Of a DNA stretch of 52,221 bases, positions 9,118-18,079 are shown one piece after another. This stretch comes from Bordetella parapertussis (GTDB taxonomy: Bacteria > Pseudomonadota > Gammaproteobacteria > Burkholderiales > SG8-41). A model generated the notes under the pieces. That model was not told where the DNA came from. It was given only the letters and a program-made list of their open reading frames with translations, and ran no database searches. Each line of letters starts with the position of its first letter. The stretch's first letter is position 1. The stretch is taken from NCBI GenBank assembly GCA_945864585.1, contig CAMBCF010000021.1, positions 1 to 52,221 of the forward strand. The letters run 5' to 3'. Both the position numbers and the translations under genes were made by a program.

Positions 9118-9175
9118 CTGTCGTTCTCGCCCCCGATTAATGCATTCGAGGACAGGCTCTGCGCGGGAACGACAG
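9118..9175. repeat. Inverted repeat of the CTGTCGTTCCCGC family
   Basis: CTGTCGTTCTCGC (9118-9130) pairs with GCGGGAACGACAG (9163-9175) with one mismatch. Related arms occur at 14132-14158 and 45483-45514, so this is a dispersed element. Confidence 0.7.
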
Positions 9176-9208
9176 TGTTGAGTGAATTTGTTTCAGTGAG
9201 ACACCATC

Positions 9209-10009
9209 ATGGCGGAAGAATTTAAAGCACCTGTTTCCGGCAACATCAACCACAAATTCCGCCTCGATGGCCGCACAGCGCTGGTTGTCGGCGCGGGACG
9301 CGGCATCGGCCGCGCGGTTGCCTTTGCGCTCGCCTACGCCGGTGCTGACGTGTGGCTGATGGCGCGCACGCAGAGCGAACTGGAATCCGCCGTGGCGGAA
9401 ATCCGCTCCGGCGGCGGATGCGCTCATGCGCTGGTGTGCGACGTGACCGACGCCGCGTCGGTTAACCGCGCGGTGGCCGCACTACCCACGCTCGATGTGC
9501 TGGTCAACAACGCCGGCACTAACATTCCAGAGCTGTTCGTGAATGTCAGCGAGGCGCATCTCGACACCATGCTCAATCTGAACATCCGCGCGATGTTCAT
9601 CACGGCGCAGGCGGCGGTAAAAAAAATGCTCGAATCAGCGGAGCGCAAAGCGCGCGGCGGCGTGGTGATCAACATCACGTCGCAGATGGGTCACGTGGGG
9701 GCGCCGATGCGTACGGTTTACTGCCTGACCAAGCACGCGCTCGAAGGTTTTACCAAGGCGCTGGCGGTGGAACTCGCGCCCAGCAACATACGGGTGAATT
9801 CGATCGCGCCGACTTTTCTGGAGACGCCGCTGACGGCGCCAATGTTCGCGAAGCCGGAATTCGCGAAGTGGGTGATGGAGCGTATTCCGCTGGGGCGGCT
9901 GGGTCAGCTCGATGAAGTGGCGGCGGCGGTGGTGTTCGTTGCGAGCGATGCCGCTACTCTGATGACGGGCGCCAGCCTCGTCATCGACGGCGGCTGGACT
10001 GCGCAGTAG
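9209..10009 (+). CDS. Short-chain dehydrogenase/reductase (classical SDR)
   Basis: 266 residues. It has the cofactor loop GAGRGIG (residues 28-34), the NNAG motif (about 101-104), a catalytic Ser in INITSQMG and the catalytic Tyr-x3-Lys (YCLTK, about 173-177). An Arg in the MARTQSE strand end favours NADP(H), as in many classical SDRs. The C-terminus ends with the usual GASLVIDGGW. It follows the Bug and HisD-family genes on the same strand but with a 216-bp gap holding two repeats, so it may have its own promoter. The substrate is unknown. Confidence 0.9.
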   Translation: MAEEFKAPVSGNINHKFRLDGRTALVVGAGRGIGRAVAFALAYAGADVWLMARTQSELESAVAEIRSGGGCAHALVCDVTDAASVNRAVAALPTLDVLVNNAGTNIPELFVNVSEAHLDTMLNLNIRAMFITAQAAVKKMLESAERKARGGVVINITSQMGHVGAPMRTVYCLTKHALEGFTKALAVELAPSNIRVNSIAPTFLETPLTAPMFAKPEFAKWVMERIPLGRLGQLDEVAAAVVFVASDAATLMTGASLVIDGGWTAQ

Positions 10010-10013
10010 TGTG

Positions 10014-10283
10014 CTACCTGCGGTAGTAGTTGGGCCGCGGCGCGCCGGTAGGCGCAGCGCGTTCGTCTTTATGGCGGAAGCTGATGCGGCCCTTGCTCAT
10101 ATCGTAGGGCGACATTTCCAGCGTGACTTTATCGCCGGCGAGTATGCGAATGCGGTGTTTGCGTATTTTGCCGGACGCGTAGGCGGTGACCTCATGGCCA
10201 TTGACCAGCGTTACGCGAAAAATGGTGTTGGGCAACACTTCGTTGACCACACCCTCGAATTCAACCATTTCTTCTTTAGCCAC
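10014..10283 (-). CDS. infA: Translation initiation factor IF-1 (long betaproteobacterial form)
   Basis: 89 residues, GTG start at 10283 preceded by AGGAG with 7-nt spacing. The S1-like OB fold is clear ([40 protein letters not shown]). The usual IF-1 is 72 residues; here a basic tail of about 17 residues ([18 protein letters not shown]) is added, as in the second IF-1 copy of many Burkholderiales. It lies 4 bp from the convergent SDR gene and downstream of a cold-shock gene on the same strand. Confidence 0.93.
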   Translation of the reverse strand: MAKEEMVEFEGVVNEVLPNTIFRVTLVNGHEVTAYASGKIRKHRIRILAGDKVTLEMSPYDMSKGRISFRHKDERAAPTGAPRPNYYRR

Positions 10284-10411
10284 GTGCGGACTCCTGGTAA
10301 CAAATTGCAGTGCCTGAACCCTTCAATAGTTTTTCAAGGTGTCTCACCCGCGCTGCGCCGGGCGAGGTGAGGTCGTGCGGATCAAGCTGTAAGCGTTGTG
10401 AGATCACGCGT

Positions 10412-10618
10412 TTAGACGGCCTTCAGGTTGACGGCGGAATAACGCCCATCGGTGCCGCGTTCCGCATCGAACGAGACCTGCTGATTTTCGCTGAGTGACT
10501 GCATGCCCGCGCGTTCGACTGCAGAGATGTGAACGAAGACATCCTTGGAACCATCCTGCGGCGCGATGAAACCAAAACCTTTGGTGGGATTAAAAAACTT
10601 TACGGTGCCGGTAGCCAT
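10412..10618 (-). CDS. Cold-shock protein (CspA family)
   Basis: 68 residues, single cold-shock OB domain that binds single-stranded RNA/DNA. RNP1 is KGFGFIAP and RNP2 is VFVHISAV. The start at 10618 is chosen for GGAG six nt upstream and for the canonical [10 protein letters not shown]-terminus. The KFF and GSKD variants separate it from the second csp at 24331. It is transcribed towards infA. An inverted repeat (CTCACC / GGTGAG, about 10341-10369) in the gap to infA may be a weak terminator. Confidence 0.95.
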   Translation of the reverse strand: MATGTVKFFNPTKGFGFIAPQDGSKDVFVHISAVERAGMQSLSENQQVSFDAERGTDGRYSAVNLKAV

Positions 10619-10637
10619 AAGATCTCCAGTAGGCGCA

Positions 10638-10772
10638 GCCGCATCCGGTATTGGACGCGGCTTCAATCGAGCTATCGGGGAAGACCCGCCGCGATATCGA
10701 GAACCGGAGCAGCGGGACTAACGACAACCAATTTGAGCGCGGCAGTATGGGCGTAACGGATTGTTTTAGCAA
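10638..10772 (-). promoter_or_regulatory. csp promoter and leader hairpin
   Basis: On the minus strand a -35 TTGCTA (10767-10772) and a -10 CATACT (10744-10749) are 17 bp apart, giving a leader of about 120 nt. Near its end a hairpin of 9 bp with a 6-nt loop (10638-10661, GCCGCGUCC / GGAUGCGGC, one GU pair) lies about 19 nt before the start codon. Structured leaders of this kind control cold-shock mRNAs; the function here is inferred. Confidence 0.5.
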
Positions 10773-10854
10773 GTAAAAATACGTATCGATAGCTGCGCGC
10801 TGGCCGCCTACCCCATGATTTTATGGCGGAAACCGCTTAAATGAGGGCTGCCGG

Positions 10855-11586
10855 CTACAGAAAATCGCGCAAGGTTTTTTCGGCGGCGACTTGCGCCAGT
10901 GCGCGTGCGCGCCACATGGGCCACGCGCGGTTGTAGTTTTGCGCGGGCACCGATGCCGCGATTTCGGAGTCGTGCAACGTCAACAGCTTGCCGCCCGCCC
11001 CCGCGAGCCATTGCGCCTGTATTTGCATTTTCGCGCTCATTTCCAGATAGATGCTGCGTCCCACCGAACGCGCGATCGACTCGCCCACCACCACCGCGCC
11101 GTGTCCGCGCAGCAGCGCCGCCGGTTTATCCGCCACGAATTTCGCCAGATGCGCGCCAAGGAATGGCGTCTTTACCAGCATGTCAGTGCCTTGTTGCGCA
11201 TCCGCGATATCCCAGTTCGGCACGCCGTGGCCAATGAACGCAGCCATATGAAATATAGGCTTCAAGGTAGCGGTGGTAATCGAAAACGGCACCACCGACT
11301 GCGAGTGCGTGTGCACCACCGACATCACTTCGGGCCGCAGCTTGAAAATCTCACCGTGAATGAAACGCTCGCGCACCGACTCGCGTCCGTTGGCATCCTG
11401 CGGCTTGCTGTCGAGGTCGTATTCGATGATGTGTTCCTCGCGCACCAGTTCAGGCGCGATATGTCCTGCCAGAAAATAGCGATTCGGATTTTTCTCCGAA
11501 CGCACACTCACATGGCCGTAACCGTCGATTACTTCATGCGAGGCCAGTACACGATATGCTGCCACCAGGTCATCGATTTGCTTCAT
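10855..11586 (-). CDS. Class II aldolase/adducin-family protein (aromatic-acid decarboxylase type)
   Basis: 243 residues, cytoplasmic. Metal ligands of the family are visible: HTHSQSVVPF (two His, about residue 93-95) and RGHGAVVVG (about 158-166). Sequence IDGYGHVSVR near the N-terminus and ERFIHGEIF are typical. Members of this family include the decarboxylases of ring-cleavage products and of dihydroxyphthalate, so with the Rieske genes nearby a decarboxylase role is more likely than sugar-phosphate cleavage. It is a clear paralogue of the exported protein at 14826. Its own neighbour downstream on the strand is csp, not functionally linked. Confidence 0.82.
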   Translation of the reverse strand: MKQIDDLVAAYRVLASHEVIDGYGHVSVRSEKNPNRYFLAGHIAPELVREEHIIEYDLDSKPQDANGRESVRERFIHGEIFKLRPEVMSVVHTHSQSVVPFSITTATLKPIFHMAAFIGHGVPNWDIADAQQGTDMLVKTPFLGAHLAKFVADKPAALLRGHGAVVVGESIARSVGRSIYLEMSAKMQIQAQWLAGAGGKLLTLHDSEIAASVPAQNYNRAWPMWRARALAQVAAEKTLRDFL

Positions 11587-11622
11587 AAAAATCCCTTTAA
11601 AAACAATTACTTAATAACATTA

Positions 11623-11653
11623 GCCACAGATTACCACAGATGAACACGGATTA
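11623..11653. repeat. Single arm of the GCCACAGATT...GAACACGGATT element
   Basis: The sequence closely matches each arm of the inverted repeat at 14092-14203 (GCCACAGATT, then CACAGATGAACAC), but here only one arm is present. It lies between two convergently spaced minus-strand genes and has no coding sense. Confidence 0.6.
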
Positions 11654-11698
11654 AGACCAAGCCCAACCTGACGATGGCTTTCACCCATCGCCGGTTGA

Positions 11699-12703
11699 CT
11701 AGTCGGCCTTAATTTTTGCCGCACTAACCACACGCGCCCAGCGCGTGAGTTCGCTTTTCAACAGCGTGCCCAGTCGTTCCGGTGCGCCGCCGGCGGCATT
11801 CATGCCTTGCTTGGCGAGCAGCTCACGCACATCCGGCTGTTGCAGCAGCGCATGCAACTCCGAATTGATTTTTGCAATGGCAGCGGGCGGTGCTGCGGCC
11901 GGTGCGAACACGCCGTACCAGGTCTCTACTTCGAGATTGGCGAGACCTTGCTGCTTGAGCGTGGGCACATGGGGAAACGCGGGCGAACGTTCCGCGCCCG
12001 TCACCGCCAGCATGCGCAGCCGGCCGCTTTGCACGAACGGCGCCACCGTCTGCAGCGCCACGATCATGGCCTGCACATGGCCGCCCATCAGGTCGGTCAA
12101 TGCGCCGATCGAACCCTTGTACGGCACATGCACGAGGTCAGTACGTGTTTCGAGCTTGATCAGTTCCATCGTCAGATGCTGCGGCCCGCCGTTACCTGGG
12201 GAACTGTAGAAGAGCTTGCCCGGATGACTGCGCGCGAGACTGATGAATTCATTCAGCGATTTAACCGGCAATTGCGGATGCACGGCCAGCGACAGGGAAC
12301 TCGTTGCCACCAGCGACACCGGCGCAAAGCTCTTCACCGGGTCAAACGGAAGTCTGGCGGTGAGCGCGGGCGTGGTGCTGAACGAGGTGGCAGTGAACAG
12401 CACCGTATGTCCGTCGGGCGCGGCCTTCGCTACGTACTCGGCGCCGATATTGCCGGTGGCGCCCGCGCGATTGTCTGTGAGTACGCCGGTTTTCCAGCGT
12501 TCGGCCAGCCGCGGGCCGAGTATGCGCGCGAGTATGTCGGCGCCGGTGCCCGGCGTGTAGGGCACCACGATTTGCACGGTGCGGGAGGGGAACGTGACAG
12601 GAGCCACCGTTTCCTGGGCGATGGCGTTTGCGCCACACAAGCCCAGTGCGAGCAGGCACGATTTTGCCGTCCCGCGAGGCGCGAAAAGGGTTGTATTTTT
12701 CAT
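11699..12703 (-). CDS. Bug-family periplasmic solute-binding protein
   Basis: 334 residues from ATG 12703; an upstream in-frame extension is ignored because the signal peptide (about residues 1-30, core CLLALGLCGANAIA) follows this start. Motifs: VVPYTPGTGADILAR (Thr-Gly in place of Gly-Gly), LTDNRAGATGNIG, PDGHTVLF and VPYKGSIGAL. It is divergent from the Rieske alpha gene with only 89 bp between, which suggests that it supplies the aromatic acid to that enzyme. Confidence 0.92.
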   Translation of the reverse strand: MKNTTLFAPRGTAKSCLLALGLCGANAIAQETVAPVTFPSRTVQIVVPYTPGTGADILARILGPRLAERWKTGVLTDNRAGATGNIGAEYVAKAAPDGHTVLFTATSFSTTPALTARLPFDPVKSFAPVSLVATSSLSLAVHPQLPVKSLNEFISLARSHPGKLFYSSPGNGGPQHLTMELIKLETRTDLVHVPYKGSIGALTDLMGGHVQAMIVALQTVAPFVQSGRLRMLAVTGAERSPAFPHVPTLKQQGLANLEVETWYGVFAPAAAPPAAIAKINSELHALLQQPDVRELLAKQGMNAAGGAPERLGTLLKSELTRWARVVSAAKIKAD

Positions 12704-12756
12704 GGCCGCTATTATGCAGCAAAGCCTGTTATGCGCGCGTGCGCGCAAGCTGAAAA

Positions 12757-12785
12757 TTGACAAGCCCGCCGTGTGCGGTTTTAAT
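12757..12785 (+). promoter_or_regulatory. Strong promoter for the Rieske genes
   Basis: TTGACA (12757-12762) and TTTAAT (12780-12785) are 17 bp apart. Transcription would start around 12792-12793, that is, at the ATG itself, and there is no Shine-Dalgarno sequence before that ATG. A leaderless transcript is therefore likely if the start codon is correct. Confidence 0.6.
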
Positions 12786-12792
12786 CGGCGCC

Positions 12793-14070
<1,278 letters not shown>

Positions 14071-14091
14071 CGGCAAGTCAAGAACCTTTTC

Positions 14092-14203
14092 GCCACGGAT
14101 TTCACAGATGAACACAGATTACCCCCTCGGTTGTCGTTTCCGCCCAGACGGGAATGACCAGAACAGTGGTGTTTAGTCTGTGTTCATCTGTGAAATCTGT
14201 GGC
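14092..14203. repeat. 27-bp inverted repeat between the dioxygenase genes
   Basis: Arms 14092-14118 (GCCACGGATTTCACAGATG...) and 14177-14203 match at 26 of 27 positions. A smaller palindrome (GTCGTTTCCGC / CGGGAATGAC, 14132-14158) is nested inside. A single arm also occurs at 11623-11653. It fills most of the 178-bp gap between the alpha and beta genes. Confidence 0.9.
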
Positions 14204-14248
14204 AAAAAAGCCTTTGACGTTGTTCATATACGCGCATCCGAACCAACA

Positions 14249-14734
14249 ATGACCACCATTACCCGCCAGCAAGTCGAAGATTTTCTCTATGCCGAAGCCG
14301 CACTGCTCGACGCATGGAAGCTCGACGAGTGGCTCATGCTGCTCACCGAAGACGCGGTGTATCGCGTGCCGTCCAATGACAAGCCAGCGAGCGATCCGAA
14401 AGACACGCTGTTCACCATTGCCGACGACATTCACCGCATCCGTGCGCGCGTGACCCGGCTCAAGAACACAAGCGCGCACGCCGAATTTCCACGCTCGCGC
14501 ACGCGGCGCCTGATCACCAACGTGCGCATTCTTGAACAGGACGCGCAAACGGTCAGAGTCGAAGCGAATTTCATAGTGCATCGCTTTCGCCGCAACGAGA
14601 GCGTGTACCAGTTCGTGGGGCAATATCGCTATGAATTGCGCATCGATGGCGCAAGCTTCAAGATCGCCTCGCGTGCGGCAATCATCGATGCCATCGAACT
14701 GGGCTCACTAGCTGCAGTGAGCTTTATCCTGTAG
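14249..14734 (+). CDS. Aromatic ring-hydroxylating dioxygenase, beta subunit
   Basis: 161 residues with the cone-shaped SnoaL/NTF2-like fold of dioxygenase beta subunits: an N-terminal helix (VEDFLYAEAALLDAWKLDEW), then LLTEDAVYRVP and the late strands RVEANFIVHRFR and YRYELR. The ATG at 14249 is chosen because it starts the family N-terminus; no strong RBS is seen. It has a structural role and stabilises the alpha subunit. The last codons (AVSFIL-stop) lie inside a 54-bp unit that is repeated directly downstream. Confidence 0.88.
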   Translation: MTTITRQQVEDFLYAEAALLDAWKLDEWLMLLTEDAVYRVPSNDKPASDPKDTLFTIADDIHRIRARVTRLKNTSAHAEFPRSRTRRLITNVRILEQDAQTVRVEANFIVHRFRRNESVYQFVGQYRYELRIDGASFKIASRAAIIDAIELGSLAAVSFIL

Positions 14735-14819
14735 GGCAAGTTACGCGAAGCCGTAACCCGCCATAGCAGTGGTGAGCTTTATTTTGTGGGGCAAGTTAGG
14801 CGAAGCCGTAACCCGCCAT
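14711..14819. repeat. Direct repeat of about 54 bp overlapping the beta-subunit stop
   Basis: Two units (about 14711-14764 and 14765-14819) share GTGAGCTTTAT and GGCAAGTTA-GCGAAGCCGTAACCCGCCAT with few changes. The first unit carries the end and stop codon of the dioxygenase beta gene. The AACCCGCCAT end recurs inverted at 15708-15802. Confidence 0.8.
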
Positions 14820-14825
14820 TACGCA

Positions 14826-15644
14826 TTACCTGATCTCCACCTTGCGCTTCCACGCCTCCCACGCACGCGCGAGGCCATAGCCTTCGCGCGCTTCGATCAG
14901 GCGCGCTTCCTCGTTTTCCAGATAGCTGATCGGCCCACCCAGCGCAATTGCCTGCTGTTGCAGCGTGGCGTTTTTGACCAGAAACACGCTGCGTCCCACC
15001 AGCCGCTGCAACGACGGCGCCACCACGGTTGCGCCGTGCGAGCGCATCAGCGCCGCCGGTTTGTCGCCGAGCGTTTTCGCCAACGCCTGACCATGCGCCT
15101 GATTGCGGATCAGCATGTCGGTCATGCCGAAACCGTCGCGGATATCGAACACCGGGATGCCCTGCGCCACGAATGCCGCACGGTGATACATCGGGCGCAG
15201 CGGTATCTTGCTCGCGGCGAAAGGGATCAGCGGCGGCGCGTGGGTGTGAATCACTGCGTTGACATCGGGTCGCGCCTTGAGGATTTCGCCGTGGATGAAT
15301 CGTTCGGTGTACATATCGCGGCCGCGGCGATCCACCGGCACGCTGTCGAGATCGTATTCCATGATGTCGGCGATGGTCACCAGTTCGGCGGCAAGATTGC
15401 GCGACATCAGATAGCGGTTGGGGTCTTTGGGATGCCGCACGCTGATGTGTCCCCAGCCGTCGAGGATGCCTTCCATCGCTAATATACGATTGGCGGCGAC
15501 CAGGTCTTCAATCAGTTTTGGGTCGACGGCGCCGGCGGAGGCGGGCGCCGGCGCAGGCGCCGTCTGCGCGAAGGCTGGCGCGAGTGCTCCCAAAAATAAT
15601 GCCAGTCCGCCAATCAAGAAATAGTTCCGGATTTTCAACTTCAT
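14826..15644 (-). CDS. Exported class II aldolase/adducin-family protein
   Basis: 272 residues from ATG 15644 (AATCC before it, weak RBS). The N-terminus is a classical signal peptide (MKLKIRNYFLIGGLALFLGA, cleavage near AFAQ), then a Pro/Ala linker (TAPAPAPASAGA) and a complete class II aldolase domain with IHTHAPP and RSHGATVV metal ligands. It is a paralogue of the cytoplasmic protein at 10855. Known enzymes of this family are cytoplasmic, so periplasmic location is unusual. It lies next to the dioxygenase genes on the opposite strand. Confidence 0.85.
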   Translation of the reverse strand: MKLKIRNYFLIGGLALFLGALAPAFAQTAPAPAPASAGAVDPKLIEDLVAANRILAMEGILDGWGHISVRHPKDPNRYLMSRNLAAELVTIADIMEYDLDSVPVDRRGRDMYTERFIHGEILKARPDVNAVIHTHAPPLIPFAASKIPLRPMYHRAAFVAQGIPVFDIRDGFGMTDMLIRNQAHGQALAKTLGDKPAALMRSHGATVVAPSLQRLVGRSVFLVKNATLQQQAIALGGPISYLENEEARLIEAREGYGLARAWEAWKRKVEIR

Positions 15645-15670
15645 TGGATTGCCCTCATTCTGTAAAGTAG

Positions 15671-15693
15671 GGCGGGAGATATCCCGCCTTTTT
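15671..15693 (+). terminator. Terminator-like hairpin with T-run
   Basis: GGCGGGA (15671-15677), loop GATA, TCCCGCC (15682-15688) and TTTTT. It has the form of a rho-independent terminator on the plus strand, but no plus-strand gene ends nearby; on the minus strand it lies in the leader of the exported aldolase gene. It may be part of the repeat cluster at 15708-15802. Confidence 0.5.
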
Positions 15694-15707
15694 GCGAAGC
15701 ACATGAA

Positions 15708-15802
15708 TGGCGGGTTACGGTGCAAAGGGCGCACCCCGCCGCTGGTGTGCCGATGCCAACACGGGTGGCGGGTTACGGTGCAAAAAGCGCACCTAACCCG
15801 CC
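15708..15802. repeat. Direct repeat and hairpin of the GGCGGGTTA family
   Basis: TGGCGGGTTACGGTGCAAA-GCGCACC occurs at 15708-15735 and 15766-15793. The second copy continues to TAACCCGCC, forming a hairpin at 15767-15802 with 9 + 5 paired bases around one bulged C. It begins 6 nt after the amidohydrolase stop codon and could end that transcript. Confidence 0.8.
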
Positions 15803-15807
15803 CTACA

Positions 15808-16884
15808 CTACTTCTTTTTAGCAGCAGGTTTTGCCACCACCTTCTTCACTGCCGGATCCAGCCGCAGCATTTTCACCGCGTTGCCGAAGTAAACCTTGTT
15901 GCGCGTGGCGGCGGACAGTTTCAGTGAATCAATCGCGCGGATGCCGTTGCGTATGAACAGCGGGCCGCCTTCGGGATCGAATGGGCAATCGGTGCCGAAC
16001 AGCACATGGTCGGCGCCAAAGAAATCCAACCCGCAGCGGATTGCCGGCGCGGAGCCGTTGATCGCGGTGTCGCCGTAGAACATCTTGAACAATTCGAGCG
16101 GCGGTTTGGAGAGGCCGCGCAGCAACGCGTAGTAGTCGGCGTCGGTGGTGCGCGCGCCCATCTGCGCCATGCCGAGGCGTATGCGTTCGTCGAAGTACGG
16201 CGCCATTGCACCGAGGTGATGGGTGATGATTTTCATGTTAGGCAGTTTATCGAGCATGCCCGAAAACACGATGCGCGCCATGCAGGCGCTGGTTTCATAG
16301 GGCCAGCCGAACAGCCACCAGATTTCGTATTTGGATTTTTCTTCGCTCGGATAATCGGCAAACTTCGAGGTGCGCGCCGGATGCAGCCAGATCGGCAGGT
16401 CATATTTTTTGACGCAGCGCTCGAAGATCGGAAAAAACTCGGGTTCATCCAGCGGTCGCCCGTTAACGTTGGTGAATACCTGTATGCCCTTGGCGCCGAG
16501 TTTGCGTATGGCGTAATCCATTTCGTCGAGCGAGGCGGCGACGTTGTTCATCGGCAGCGAGGCGACGAAAGCCGGAAACAGCTCGGGGCGCTCGCGCACG
16601 ATTTCCGCCATGCCATCGTTTGCAAGGCGCGCCAGTGCCGGCGAATCCTCCGGCCCCGCGAGAAACTCAATCGCCGGCAGCGACAGTGTGAGTATCTGCT
16701 TGTAATTATTGAACTTGCCCATCATGCGTATGCGTGCATCGAGATCCCACAGCACCGGGATGTGCAGCCAGCGGCGGATGGTTGCCGCGAGTGCCGGGTT
16801 GGTCTCGGCAATGGCCTTCATGCGCTCGAAAAATGTCTGCGGGAATATGTGTGGAAAAATATCCAGCTTGCAGCAGTCGTTCAT
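15808..16884 (-). CDS. Amidohydrolase-2 (ACMSD-type) family protein
   Basis: 358 residues, TIM-barrel family of metal-dependent decarboxylases and hydratases acting on aromatic acids or ring-cleavage products. Later metal-site motifs are present: WLHPART (His), ITHHLGA (His) and FGTDCPFD (catalytic Asp, about residue 295). The usual N-terminal DxHxH is DIFPH here (residues 8-12), so the first His is Phe. A Lys-rich tail (VKKVVAKPAAKKK) is unusual. It lies 35 bp downstream of the gentisate dioxygenase gene on the same strand, so the two probably form an operon. Confidence 0.85.
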   Translation of the reverse strand: MNDCCKLDIFPHIFPQTFFERMKAIAETNPALAATIRRWLHIPVLWDLDARIRMMGKFNNYKQILTLSLPAIEFLAGPEDSPALARLANDGMAEIVRERPELFPAFVASLPMNNVAASLDEMDYAIRKLGAKGIQVFTNVNGRPLDEPEFFPIFERCVKKYDLPIWLHPARTSKFADYPSEEKSKYEIWWLFGWPYETSACMARIVFSGMLDKLPNMKIITHHLGAMAPYFDERIRLGMAQMGARTTDADYYALLRGLSKPPLELFKMFYGDTAINGSAPAIRCGLDFFGADHVLFGTDCPFDPEGGPLFIRNGIRAIDSLKLSAATRNKVYFGNAVKMLRLDPAVKKVVAKPAAKKK

Positions 16885-16919
16885 ACGTAACCTTTTGTTT
16901 TTAAATGGTTATTTAAGAC

Positions 16920-17948
16920 TCAGTCCTGTGATTCACGCCACAAACCCAGCGCTTCCTGCGCCGCGCGGTCGGAGAAACTGAACAACACGCAATCCGACTG
17001 CGCGGTGAAACGATGCGCCTGCCACGGCGGAATCACAAAGCAATCGTGTGGCGCGAATTCGTGGCGCTCATCGCCAAAATAAACCGCGCCGCCGCCTTCG
17101 ACCACACAATACACCGCACCATCGGTGCAGCGATAGCCGCGCCCGTCAAAGCCCTTGGGCAGCCACTGCGTGAACGCCGCCATCGTCGGAAATACATGCC
17201 CGCCTGTCGCAGGATTGGTGTAGCGCATTTTCACGCCATGCACGGCATGCGGGGGCTCATGCTTCGCCAGATGTTCGAGCGCCTCGCGCGTGCGCGTATA
17301 CGGAAAACGCAGCAGTGGCGTGCGCGTGCTGCTGGCAACGTAATCCACCGGCAACAGATTCGCGCCGTAGTGCGCGGCCGCAGCGCCGGTCGCACGCGCC
17401 AGAGGCTGGCTTTCCTGTGGATGATTTTCACGAAACATCGCGCCGAAAAACTGTGCAAACGGCGTGTCGAGGCCGTCCAGCCACACCACCGGCCCGGTGC
17501 CAAGATTGCCGTGGTCATGCCACGCCCAGTTTGGCGTGACCACAAAGTCACCCGGTGACATCGGCGTGCGCTCGCCATCCACCGCGGTGTACGCGCCTTC
17601 GCCTTCAATGATGAAACGCAATGCGTTGGGCGTGTGCCGGTGCGACGGCGCGATTTCTCCAGGCAAAATAATTTGCAGACCCGCAAACAGCGACTGCGTG
17701 ATTTGAAACGATCCGCGAAGCGCCGGATTCTCCAGCACCAGCACGCGGCGCTCAGCGGCTTGCGTGGTGATCAAGGCCGCGGCGCGCGCCAGCAATGGCC
17801 GCGTGTCGGCATGACGCCACAGCGCGGGCACGCATGGCGAGCCGGGCTGCATGCGCAGCGTGCGCTGCCACAGCGGTGCGAGATTATGCGTGCTAATATC
17901 GCTCGAGAACTCCGCGAGAGCGGGATTGAGTTGGGCTACGGATGACAC
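16920..17948 (-). CDS. Gentisate 1,2-dioxygenase (bicupin)
   Basis: 342 residues, GTG start. It has two cupin domains: the N-terminal one holds the iron ligands (PSHRHTPNALRFIIEGEG, about residues 101-118, and WHDHGN), the C-terminal one is degenerate (YRCTDGAVYCVVEG). It opens the gentisate ring to maleylpyruvate in the cytoplasm. It is upstream of the amidohydrolase on the same strand. Maleylpyruvate isomerase and hydrolase genes are not in the window. A salicylate or 1-hydroxy-2-naphthoate dioxygenase of the same family cannot be excluded. Confidence 0.85.
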   Translation of the reverse strand: MSSVAQLNPALAEFSSDISTHNLAPLWQRTLRMQPGSPCVPALWRHADTRPLLARAAALITTQAAERRVLVLENPALRGSFQITQSLFAGLQIILPGEIAPSHRHTPNALRFIIEGEGAYTAVDGERTPMSPGDFVVTPNWAWHDHGNLGTGPVVWLDGLDTPFAQFFGAMFRENHPQESQPLARATGAAAAHYGANLLPVDYVASSTRTPLLRFPYTRTREALEHLAKHEPPHAVHGVKMRYTNPATGGHVFPTMAAFTQWLPKGFDGRGYRCTDGAVYCVVEGGGAVYFGDERHEFAPHDCFVIPPWQAHRFTAQSDCVLFSFSDRAAQEALGLWRESQD

Positions 17949-18079
17949 CGCTGGCTATTCGAAATGTTGCATGACGCAATGGTAGTTGAATTCACGGCGC
18001 ACGGCAAAATGCGAAACGTGGCAAAGCGCATGCGCTCATCTCATCTTGAACCAAACACGATTTCACAGAGGAGTGCGCC

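Noticed and set aside
11807-12760. Plus-strand frame of 317 codons
   Set aside because: Antisense to a Bug gene with clear signal peptide and motifs.
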